A stretch of 43,895 nt of DNA from Candidatus Multivorans thiocomprendens (GTDB taxonomy: Bacteria > Acidobacteriota > Thermoanaerobaculia > Multivoradales > Multivoraceae). The stretch spans positions 70,507 to 114,401 of the forward strand of contig JAPVWO010000059.1 of NCBI GenBank assembly GCA_027493375.1. The letters run 5' to 3'. Both the position numbers and the translations under genes were made by a program. Position 1 is the stretch's first letter. Each line of letters begins with the position of its first letter. The notes under the pieces are model-generated. The model was not told where the DNA came from, searched no databases, and saw only the letters and a program-made list of their open reading frames with translations. Below are positions 33,572 to 42,200 of the stretch, in pieces.

Positions 33572-34552
33572 ATGCTAAAGCCATCGAAGCCGAGGTCAGG
33601 TCAGAGTGTACGGCCGATCGGAACCGGGGCGATCGTCTCTTCGAGTCTCGCGATCTTGATTGTGGTTTCGGTCTTTGCCCAGGAATCGGCTGGCCGAAGG
33701 CACCCGGATGCTCTCGGTGAGTCGGGCTCGTGGGGACAGACATGGACCTCCGCGTCCTTGGCGTTCGACGAGCATGGTTCGGTTTCCACGAGGATCTCGC
33801 CGCCGCTCAGGGAACAACTCCTGGTTCAATCGGCTGATTTCAGATCGCGGTTCGGCAGTGCGGCAACTCAAGGCCTCACTGACGGCGAGATCCCGCCCAG
33901 ACGTTTCTGTTCACCGGCAGCCGGCATGTTCGTTGGCGACCAGCCTCCACCCGAGTACTCGTCCTTCGACTTGCACCTGTTGCTCTCGGAGGTGGCCGTA
34001 TCGGCGGAGGTCGCTGAAGTTGTCCCCGGCTTCTACTATGACGGCGAGCCGGCGGCTCTCCTCTCGCTGAGGAACGTCGAGCCTCTGCACGCCCATGCGC
34101 CCCTGCCCGAGTACGCCTTGGTTCCCTTGGGCCAGTTGGTGGTTCGCGACCGCGTCATCTGCGGTTCCGCAATGCGGCCGGCATACAACTTCTCACCCAG
34201 CGTCGGTAGCCGGATCGTCGTGGTGTCGAGATGGGGAGACCAGGCGGTCGCGATGGGCGCACTGAGTCTGGCTGTCGTTCATGCCGGTGGCGAGCTTGAG
34301 TGGAAGTTCGGCCCCCAGGGTCCCGGAGAGTTGGAATCCGTCATGAGCTACGCGCACGAGCTTGAGGTGAGGAACCTCTTCGGTGTTTCGCACGCGTTGG
34401 CTGGTCGCCCTGTCGGTTCTGAAGACAGACGGCAGTTCATCGAGCAGTGGGAGCGCCTCCGTCGTCACTCTTGCCTGGATTCCGAGACGCTCAGCCTGTT
34501 GGGGGCTGGCCGGGACCCGGAGGGATCTTGCCCGGGAATAGATGAGAACTGA
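33572..34552 (+). CDS. Secreted protein of unknown family, paralog B
   Basis: 326 residues, paralogous to the preceding gene: RRHPDALGE, GLTDGEIPPRRFCSP, LLSEVAVSAEVAEVVPGF, LLSLRNVEPLH, PLPEYALVP and RDRVICG. The N-terminus is basic and then hydrophobic (IVSSSLAILIVVSVFAQ), a signal peptide. Two starts are possible: ATG 33572 with GGAGGA five bases before, and ATG 33536 with AGGAGGA, which adds 12 residues and overlaps paralog A by 25 nt. The remnant at 32314 keeps the longer N-terminal frame, so the upstream start may be used. The stop overlaps the metzincin start (TGATG), indicating coupled translation. Confidence 0.75.
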   Translation: MLKPSKPRSGQSVRPIGTGAIVSSSLAILIVVSVFAQESAGRRHPDALGESGSWGQTWTSASLAFDEHGSVSTRISPPLREQLLVQSADFRSRFGSAATQGLTDGEIPPRRFCSPAAGMFVGDQPPPEYSSFDLHLLLSEVAVSAEVAEVVPGFYYDGEPAALLSLRNVEPLHAHAPLPEYALVPLGQLVVRDRVICGSAMRPAYNFSPSVGSRIVVVSRWGDQAVAMGALSLAVVHAGGELEWKFGPQGPGELESVMSYAHELEVRNLFGVSHALAGRPVGSEDRRQFIEQWERLRRHSCLDSETLSLLGAGRDPEGSCPGIDEN

Positions 34553-37269
34553 TGAGTCGCGCGGCACTTTGGCTGGGCGGCCTGGTCGCTCTGACGTCCA
34601 CGATAGCGGAGGCACAGACAGGATGCGAGGTGCCAACGGTCGCCCATTCGTCGCTGGGAATTCTCCCCGACACGCTGTACATCGATGATGTGAACGGCAA
34701 CGTCGACTCTGGCAAAGTGACCACGGCCATAGGCAGGTGGACATCGGAATGTACCGTGGCTGGCTCCCTGCCGAGAATCGAGCGAAGAGGCCATGTCTCT
34801 TTGGAGACATGGATCGTCAGTGAAGACACCTACGCAGCCTTCGGTGAACCACCACGGGATCCGGTGACCGGAAGGCTCAAGTGTGGCCGCATCAAGCGGT
34901 CGATGACTGGCAACGTGATCATGATCTTCAAGGATCGGCCGTCATCCTGTCCACCGATCGAGGAGACGATTGCACACGAACTCGGGCACCTGTTTCGGCT
35001 CGGCGACGCCAACCACATCGAGGCTTGTCGGGCGCCGACCGCGCCAGGCGAGAAGCCGTCGATCATGTCCTATAGCGCGAACAGGAGCGTGTCGAAGCAG
35101 ACATGTGCCGACGTCAAGCGGGAGCTCGACCGCACGATAAAGCCGCCTCCACCCGGCGGCGATGGTCCCGACGACGGCGGAACGAACCCGGGACCTGGTG
35201 ACGACGACAATCCCCTTGGAGGTCCGAACTGTGACCTGAATCCGAACGACTCGAGGTGTCCGGCAGACTGCAGCATCAACCCGAACCACCCGGACTGCGA
35301 CAGTTGCATCCTGAATCCGAATCAGCCGAAGTGCGAGGACGTTTCGACGTCGGGCTGCGTCTGGTGGCCGGTTCCCGGTCTGGGCTGGGCTTGCATCCCG
35401 ATGGCGCCGCCGCCCGGCGGCGTTCCCGGCGACCGGGAGGGCACGGTTTCGCAGACGAGCGTGTCTGCTTCCATCGACTATCGGCTCCACCTGGACTCTC
35501 CCGGCATGGTGACGGCGGTGCTGAGCGGCATGACCAAGGACTTCAACTGCCGCGTCACGGCCGCGCGGCCGGGCGGCGGAAACCCTCCACCCGCGGCCGT
35601 TTCCGGGACGGATGGCTCCAGGAACTGTTCGAACAGGAGCGGAACCGCTAGCGACTCGTGGAGCGGCGTGGCGGCCACCGGTTCCAGCAAGTTGACGGTG
35701 TACCCGGCCGGCGACGGCTCGGGCGACTACACGTTGGCGGTGACCGTGAAGCCGCTTCGCAGCCTGCCGTTCACCGTCTCGGAGACGGGAGTCGGCGGCG
35801 ACCGCGTCTTCCGCTTTTCGCTGGCGACGAAGGGGAAGGTCAAGGTCTCTCTGACAGGCATGGACCGCGACATGGACTGCCGGGTGAATGGTGCCCGTTG
35901 CAGCAACCGGGCCGGCACGAAGGACGACTCCTGGAGCGGGTCGCTGGAAGCCGGGATTCACGCGGTCAAGGTCTACCCTTTCGGTGGCGGCAAGGGCGCC
36001 TACACGCTCTCGGTGACGGCGGAAGGGACCACGGCGTCTCCTCCTCCCGCGCCCGTGCTCTCGGGCCAGGTCTCGGGCAGGAAGCAGTCTCTGAGCTGGA
36101 CGGCGCCCGAGACGACGAGTCCGGTGACGCGGTACCAGCTGCAGCTCCGGGAATCGACAAGCCAGGACTGGTACTTCACGAGTTCGGGCTCGCCGTCGCC
36201 ATCTTCCGACATCGCTCCGAGCGTGAGATCGTGGAGCGTGACGACGAGGGCCGGGGTGGTTCTTCGCTACCGTGTCCGGGCGACGAACGCCGGTGGCGAC
36301 GGGGCATGGTCGAACGTGTTGGAGTTGACCTCCGCGTCGCCGCCGGCGGCGCGGACGCTGCCGTTCACGGTGTCGGAGAAGAACGTCTCTGGAGAGCAGG
36401 CCTACGCCTTCGCCCTTTCGTCCGAGACGAAGGTGAACGTGTCGTTGACGGGAATGAACCGCGACATGGATTGCCGTGTCGGTTCGAGCAACTGCACGAA
36501 CCGGGGGGGCACGCGGGACGACTCCTGGAGCGGCACGCTCGCGGCCGGTCCGCACTCCGTGACGGTGTATCCGTACGGCGGCGGCTCGGGCAGCTACACG
36601 CTGATGGTGTCGGCGGCTGGCGGCACGACGACGTCACCCCCTCCTCCTCCTCCCCCCGGGAACCCTCCCGGGGCGCCGCGACTGACGGGGGCGGTCGCGG
36701 GCCGCGTCCAGACCTTGAACTGGGCCGCACCTTCAAGCGCCGCCGCGGTAACTCGCTACCAGTTGCAAACGAGGGCGTCGGCGGCTTACTCCTGGCGCTT
36801 CACGACCGCTGGCAGTCCTTCACCGTCATCGAACATCAGTGCGAGCGCGCGGTCCTGGAGCGTGACGACCCCGGCCGGTCTGGTCCGCCATTACAGGTTG
36901 CGGGCCACGAGTTCGAACGGCGACGGCGGGTGGTCGAACGTCGTCGTTCTGACCACTCCTTCCGCTCCCCCGCCGCCGCCGCCGCCGTCCTCAACCCCAT
37001 TGTCGGTTCCGGCTATCCCGAACTTCCGGTTGCCGTCCGCCGGCGTGGTGAACACGGTGTTGCCGGCCGCTTCCGGAGGCGGCCCGCCCTACCGCTACGG
37101 TGTGTCGGGGCTGCCGCCAGGGATCGCGTTCTTCCCGTCGACCCGGCGCGCCACTGGAACGCTGCCCACCGTGCGGAGGAGCACCACCTGCACGATCAGG
37201 TACACGGCGACAGACAGCGCTGGCGCGTCGGACTCCGTGACCTTCACCGCGACGATCCTGCCGCCTTGA
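34552..37269 (+). CDS. Secreted metzincin-like protein with PPC/Fn3/Ig modules
   Basis: 905 residues with a signal peptide (about 1-22). Residues about 35-195 resemble a matrixin-type zinc peptidase: HELGHLFRLGD (142-152) gives HExxH with Asp at the third-ligand position, but Arg where metzincins have Gly; IMSY (171-174) fits the Met-turn. A Pro/Gly/Asp linker (about 197-235) and a Cys-rich stretch with repeated NPN-x-P/S-x-C units (about 236-281) follow. Then come three PPC-like domains, two of them repeating DMDCRV...DDSWSG, alternating with two Fn3-like domains (TRYQLQ...WSNV) and a C-terminal Ig/cadherin-like domain. Likely a surface or extracellular protease or binding protein, coupled to paralog B. 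Confidence 0.8.
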   Translation: MSRAALWLGGLVALTSTIAEAQTGCEVPTVAHSSLGILPDTLYIDDVNGNVDSGKVTTAIGRWTSECTVAGSLPRIERRGHVSLETWIVSEDTYAAFGEPPRDPVTGRLKCGRIKRSMTGNVIMIFKDRPSSCPPIEETIAHELGHLFRLGDANHIEACRAPTAPGEKPSIMSYSANRSVSKQTCADVKRELDRTIKPPPPGGDGPDDGGTNPGPGDDDNPLGGPNCDLNPNDSRCPADCSINPNHPDCDSCILNPNQPKCEDVSTSGCVWWPVPGLGWACIPMAPPPGGVPGDREGTVSQTSVSASIDYRLHLDSPGMVTAVLSGMTKDFNCRVTAARPGGGNPPPAAVSGTDGSRNCSNRSGTASDSWSGVAATGSSKLTVYPAGDGSGDYTLAVTVKPLRSLPFTVSETGVGGDRVFRFSLATKGKVKVSLTGMDRDMDCRVNGARCSNRAGTKDDSWSGSLEAGIHAVKVYPFGGGKGAYTLSVTAEGTTASPPPAPVLSGQVSGRKQSLSWTAPETTSPVTRYQLQLRESTSQDWYFTSSGSPSPSSDIAPSVRSWSVTTRAGVVLRYRVRATNAGGDGAWSNVLELTSASPPAARTLPFTVSEKNVSGEQAYAFALSSETKVNVSLTGMNRDMDCRVGSSNCTNRGGTRDDSWSGTLAAGPHSVTVYPYGGGSGSYTLMVSAAGGTTTSPPPPPPPGNPPGAPRLTGAVAGRVQTLNWAAPSSAAAVTRYQLQTRASAAYSWRFTTAGSPSPSSNISASARSWSVTTPAGLVRHYRLRATSSNGDGGWSNVVVLTTPSAPPPPPPPSSTPLSVPAIPNFRLPSAGVVNTVLPAASGGGPPYRYGVSGLPPGIAFFPSTRRATGTLPTVRRSTTCTIRYTATDSAGASDSVTFTATILPP

Positions 37270-38174
37270 GCGTTTGCGGCTCTTCCCGGCTTCGGCGCGC
37301 CGTCCACTTCGTTCCAGGTGGCAACGAACGCATGCTGGCCAAGTCCCTGGGTCTCGAGGCCGACACGCTGATCCTCGATCTCGAAGACGCGGTGACGCCG
37401 GATCGGAAGGTTGAGGTTCGCCGCGAAGTAGCCGGCTGGCTCGAAGCGACGGACTTCGGCGGCAAGGAGCGGGCGGTGCGGATCAACGACCTGATGACGC
37501 CCTGGGGCCGGGAGGACGTCGAGGTCACGATGGAGCACCCGCCCGACGCCTACGTCGTGCCGAAAGTGAGCGGAGTCGACGACGTGCTGCGGGTGGATCG
37601 GCTGGTCGCCCAGCTCGAGATGGCCCACGGCCACGACCTGGGCGGCATCGCGTTGATCCTGATCGCCACCGAGACCGCCGGCGGCGCGCTGAACCTCGCT
37701 CACCTGACCGCCACCAACCGCGTCTCGGCGCTGACCTGGGGCGCCGAGGACCTGTCCGTCTCGATCGGCGCGAGCCGGCGCCGGGACGAGCGCGGCGAGT
37801 ACCTGGACGTGTTCCGCTACTGCCGGTCGATGACCCTGCTGGCCGCCCGTGCCGGCGGCGCCCAGCCGATCGACAGCGTGTTCACCGACATCGGCGACCT
37901 GGACGGCCTGCGCCTCGACTGCCAGCGAGCGGCGTGGATGGGCTTTGAGGGCAAGATGACGATTCATCCGAACCAGATCCCGATCGTCAACGAGGTCTTC
38001 ACGCCGAGCGAGGCCGAGATCGCTTCCGCCGCCGCGCTGGTGGCGGCGTTCGCCGAGAACCAGGCCCGGGGCCGAATGGCCTTCCGTCACGAAGGCCAGA
38101 TGGTCGACGCCCCCCACCTGCACCGCGCGGAGCGGGTGCTCGATCGCGCCCGCCAGGCCGGCGCGATCGAGTAG
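37266..38174 (+). CDS. CitE-like HpcH/HpaI lyase
   Basis: 302 residues of the citrate-lyase-beta/malyl-CoA-lyase TIM-barrel family. VHFVPGGNERMLAKSLGLEA starts the fold, TLILDLEDAVTPDRK has the metal-binding acidic motif, LIATETAGGALNLAHL carries the conserved Glu, LTWGAEDLSVSIGA the Asp, and GFEGKMTIHPNQIPIVNEVF the CoA-side block (quoted up to 20). The start is TTG 37266, overlapping the metzincin stop as TTGA; an internal ATG at 37332 would remove the first strand. The substrate cannot be assigned. Coupling to the secreted cassette looks positional rather than functional. Confidence 0.85.
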   Translation: MSVCGSSRLRRAVHFVPGGNERMLAKSLGLEADTLILDLEDAVTPDRKVEVRREVAGWLEATDFGGKERAVRINDLMTPWGREDVEVTMEHPPDAYVVPKVSGVDDVLRVDRLVAQLEMAHGHDLGGIALILIATETAGGALNLAHLTATNRVSALTWGAEDLSVSIGASRRRDERGEYLDVFRYCRSMTLLAARAGGAQPIDSVFTDIGDLDGLRLDCQRAAWMGFEGKMTIHPNQIPIVNEVFTPSEAEIASAAALVAAFAENQARGRMAFRHEGQMVDAPHLHRAERVLDRARQAGAIE

Positions 38175-38206
38175 GGCGTGCCGCCCTCAAGTAGAACGTG
38201 CCGCCG
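38167..38206. repeat. Tandem duplicate of the CitE-like gene's 3' end
   Basis: Two 20-nt units, TCGAGTAGGGCGTGCCGCCC and TCAAGTAGAACGTGCCGCCG, 16 of 20 identical. The first contains the TAG stop of the preceding gene. Confidence 0.6.
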
Positions 38207-38326
38207 TCCTGCGTCCAGAGTGAGGTTTATCGTGTCGTTTCAGTGACAAGAGAGGGAACTTCTGCCTTCCGGTCTGGATCCGTAACACGATCCGGCCCCT
38301 CAACTTCCAACCAGGGGAGCCTCGCT

Positions 38327-38557
38327 GTGAGTGCAACCGAAACCCGCATTCAGGAACTAGCCCGCCAACACCTCGACATCGGAAGAGACCTGGATCTCGA
38401 TGCCGGTCTCCTTTCCGCCGGCATCTCGTCGCTTGACGCGGTGGCCTTCGTGAAGAAGGTCGGGGAAGCATTCGGCGTGGACGTTCCCCCCGAGGAGGTT
38501 GCCAACTGGAAGAACCTGCGGGACTTGTCCGCGTTTCTCGATTCCAGCGCCAGTTGA
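38327..38557 (+). CDS. Stand-alone acyl carrier protein
   Basis: 76 residues. The phosphopantetheine site is GISSLDAVAFVKKVGEAFG, where the usual Asp of DSL is Ser; the second Ser should carry the arm. The acidic helices and the FGVDVPPEEV segment fit a type-II carrier protein for polyketide or fatty-acid-like chemistry. GTG 38327 has AGGGGAG seven bases upstream; the frame is open for 43 more codons without family similarity. It is coupled to the transferase that would activate it. Confidence 0.85.
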   Translation: MSATETRIQELARQHLDIGRDLDLDAGLLSAGISSLDAVAFVKKVGEAFGVDVPPEEVANWKNLRDLSAFLDSSAS

Positions 38558-39294
38558 GCGCCGCGGGCTGCGGGGCCCGCACGATTCACAGGTCCGGTCG
38601 GGTCACCGTCGTCTACGTCGACTTGGGACCTTCTTCGGCCCGGGAGCGAGAGGCTCTGACGTGGCTTGACGGCTCCGAGCAGGCTCGGCGGCGCCAGTTC
38701 GCGCGGTCGGGGCCGCGACGCGAGTTCACTCTCTGTCGCGCGGCACTTCGAGCGTTGCTCTGCCGGGAACTCGACTGCGGCAACGAGGAACTCTCCTTCG
38801 GAGCCTCGGATCATGGCAAACCGTTCGGGCTGCTCGGAGGGTTTGCCGCGCCCGTCTCCTTCAACGTCAGCCACAGCGGCCGGCATGGTCTGATCGCGAT
38901 GGCGCCGCGGGGGCGCATCGGCGTTGACGTGGAAGACCGGAAAGGGCGGCGCGACATGGACGACGACATCCGCCTCCTCTTCGCCCCCGGGGAACAGGCG
39001 GGCCTTGCATCCGCCGAAGGAAGCACCAAGGCCGAACTGTTCTACAACCTCTGGACCATGAAGGAAGCGCTGGTCAAGGCGGCTGGCGTCGGTCTGAGGA
39101 TCGACACCACGAGCTTCGAGATTCCCCCGGCGATGAGTCGAGGCGCGACGAGTTGTCTTGTGCGCCTTCCCGTGGCGCCGTCGGTCAGGTGGCGGCTGGA
39201 GAACCTCGGCAACCGGCGCTATGCCGCGGCGCTCGCCGTCGAGGAGTTGGGCGCGGCGGACGCCGCGGAGGATAGCGAGCCGCAGGTCGCATAG
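38554..39294 (+). CDS. Sfp-type 4'-phosphopantetheinyl transferase
   Basis: 246 residues, pseudo-dimeric Sfp length. SDHGKPFGL, FNVSHSGRHGLIAM (CoA-binding His), RIGVDVED (metal-binding Asp/Glu) and FYNLWTMKEALVKAAGVGL (the WxxKEA motif) are all present. It transfers phosphopantetheine from CoA to carrier proteins. The TTG start overlaps the ACP stop as TTGA. It is convergent with the broken polyketide synthase, whose carrier domains may have been its original clients. Confidence 0.92.
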   Translation: MSAAGCGARTIHRSGRVTVVYVDLGPSSAREREALTWLDGSEQARRRQFARSGPRREFTLCRAALRALLCRELDCGNEELSFGASDHGKPFGLLGGFAAPVSFNVSHSGRHGLIAMAPRGRIGVDVEDRKGRRDMDDDIRLLFAPGEQAGLASAEGSTKAELFYNLWTMKEALVKAAGVGLRIDTTSFEIPPAMSRGATSCLVRLPVAPSVRWRLENLGNRRYAAALAVEELGAADAAEDSEPQVA

Positions 39295-39299
39295 GCAGG

Positions 39300-42200
39300 A
39301 GCGGAAGCGGTAGCCCGTTGACTGTCTGGGAAGTACCCGAGGCTCTTGGGAGGGTCCACCCAGTGACGTCTGCGTTCGAAGGGATAGCCGGGCAGCGAAA
39401 TCCGGCGACGCGTCTCGCCGGCGAAGAGGCCCGCGAAGGACACCGGTAGTCCGGCCTCGTAGGCGGCTGCCGCGGCCTTGAGGAAACCGCCGTCCGAGCG
39501 GCCCTCTGCGGCGTCGCCGGACGGCGGCCGCAGGCTCGCCAGCACCAGCGGGGCGCTGTTGCTCCCTTCGTCTCCGGCGGCTTCGGCGTCGGATAGGGGC
39601 CAAGCGTCAACCATCGCCGGAGCCAGGGATCGCCGCGGGCCGATCTCCAGCACGACCTCGACTCTTCGGTCCGCCAGAGTCGCGGCGCTTGCTTCCGGTG
39701 CGGCGGACTCGCCAGCTCGCTGGAGCCAGAAGGAGGCGGCAAGCGCGTCGTCTGCCGCCAGTGGGCGACCGTCGCCGCCGCGGGTCACGGTCAGCGAGGG
39801 GCGTTCGAGGACCAGGTCTCCGGCGAGCCGCTCCGCACCCTCGGCGGGTCCTTCCGCCGTCACCGACTCGCCCGCGGCGGCCGTCGGGCGGAGGCCGTCT
39901 TCCAGGCTCAAGATGTGGGCGGTGTGTGCCGCCGCGAACGCACCGGCGTCGAACCCGACGACGACGCTCGGCCGGATTCCGAGGCTCGACCAGAGAGCGG
40001 TCAGCGAGCACTCGAGCGCATAGACGGCCGGGTAAGCCCAGGCCGGATCGTCGAGATCGGCCGAGCGCGACGTCGGGACGCGAAGCCGACATCTCCCGTT
40101 CGCTCCAGATGCCCCGCTTCCCGATCTCGACGAAGCGGCCGCCGGGAGCCAGGCAGGCGAGGCTCGCTTCGATGAAGCCCTCGCTCGTCAGACTGTTCAG
40201 CACCACGTGGACGCCTTCGCCGTCGGTCGCCCGCGGGATCTCGTCGCCGAACGCGGTCTCCCGGCTGTCGAACACGTGGGCCACGCCGAGGGAGCGGAGG
40301 AAGGACTGCTTGGCGGCGCTGGCGGTAGCGAAGACTTCGGCGCCGGCGGCCTGAGCCAGTTGAATCGCGGCAAGGCCGACGCCGCCGGCTCCGGCGTGGA
40401 TCAGCACGCGTTCGCCGGCCTGAAGATCCGCCGTCCGGAACGCGAGATCGGCGGTGACGAAGCAGATGGGCACGGTCGCGAGGGCGGCCGTGGAGAGCCC
40501 GGCGGGAGCGGGTACCACGAGTGCCGCATTGGTCACCATCTCCGGCGTGAACGAACCGAATCCCATTCCGGCCACCGGGTCGCCGGTCGCGATGCCTTCG
40601 ACATCCGCGCCGGTCTCCAGGACGCGGCCGACCAGTTCGCGGCCGATCTCGCCTCCGGTGGAAACCGCGCCGATGCTCATCGGCGCGTCGACGAAAGTTG
40701 AGGCCCATCGCCTCGACGGCGACCCGGATCTCGCCGGGTTCGAGATCGGGTCGGGGTCGCGGCTTCGCCCGAAGCGCGGTCAGGCCGGCCTCGGGATCCT
40801 CGGGGCCGACGACCCAGTCGGGGTCCTCCGGCAGGGCGAGACGCGGGTCGTCGGCGCCGGGCCGTATCAGGCGCGCGGCTCTACGGACGCCTCCCCGGTG
40901 GGCGATGAGGGTCTCGGAATCGGCGAACAGGAGTTCATGGGCGAGTTCCGAAGCCGCCGGCGTTTCCGCTGAGGGGTCGAGGTCGATCAGTCTCGGCTGA
41001 AGGTGGGACGCTTCCCAGGACATCGCCTTTCCGAAACCCCAGAGGGTAGCGCCGGCGAGTTCGCCGGACGTTCTTTGGAGGAGGTCCTGCTCGAGGACCT
41101 GCGCGCCGCGGGTCACGAACCAGACGCCTTCGGTCGGGCCGACGCCGGCGTCGCTACGCCCTGCGCGAGAGCCAGTGCCGTTGACGCGGCATGGGTTACG
41201 TCCTCCGCCATCTCCTCCGTGGTCGCTGACGCTGCGCGTCCATCCAGGGCGTTGAGGTGCACGACGCCCCGGAGAGGCGATTCCTCGGGCAGTCCCTCCA
41301 GCAGGGATCGCCAGGCTTCGCGGTCCGACGGTTCGAGGACCGCCGTCGTGACGCCCGGAACTTCGGGCGAGGGACCGCCGGCATCGCCTTCCGCGCGGAC
41401 GAGAAGGACCGTCTGGTTGCGGGAGGCCAGCTCGGCGGCGAGTTGTTCCGCCGTGCCGGCGCCGTCCGCCGAGACGACGTAGGCCTGGGACAGCCGCTTG
41501 AGGTCCCGGAGCAGAGTGACCCGGTCCGCCGCTTCCACGTCTCGGTCCGCCAGGTGCTCGGCGAGGGTGCGCGACTGGCCGGCCACCGTCGCCGGGCTGG
41601 TCAGGAAGTCCGCGGCCGGCACGCTTCCGTCCAGCGGCTGCTCCCGCCAGGCGACCTCGTACAGCAGATCCTTCATCCCGGCCCTGGCCGAGAGGAGGGC
41701 GCTGCGGGTGGCCCGCTTGACGGTGAAACCGAACAGGCCGCCGAGGGGGGCGCCGTCGGTGGAGTAGAAGCGAACGTCGCCCGTCACGACTTCGGGCGGC
41801 TCGGACGACGCGGCGTCCGCTCCGTTCCGCTCGCCGGACGTCCTGACGGTCGCGTGGCAGAGGAGCCTGGTCGGCATCGGCCCCGCCACCCACAGCCTCT
41901 GCCAGCCGAAGGGCATGTACACCGCCCCCTGTTCGGCAACGGTGTGGTGGCGGGCCAGCGACAGCACCTGGAAACAGCCGTCCAGCAGCAGCGGATGCAG
42001 TTCCATCCCCGTCGCGTCGACCGAGTCGTTGAGGGCGAGCGTGGCCAGGGACTCGCCTTCCCTTGCCCAGGCGGATTCGATCGTGTGGTAGGAGGGGCCG
42101 AGGTAGATGCCGGTCGCGGACCGCATCGCGTAGAACTGCACGGGGTCCTGCGGCGTCAACCCGGCCTTGAGCGCCTCGGGGTCGAGCGGGGGAAGCGGTT

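Noticed and set aside
35658..38174. 838-codon frame ending as the CitE-like protein
   Set aside because: The part before 37266 is out of frame within the metzincin gene and has no protein-like features.
40690..41150. Programmed frameshifting in the polyketide synthase
   Set aside because: No slippery heptamer or pseudoknot was seen, and the missing KS, KR half and ACP argue for decay or sequence error.
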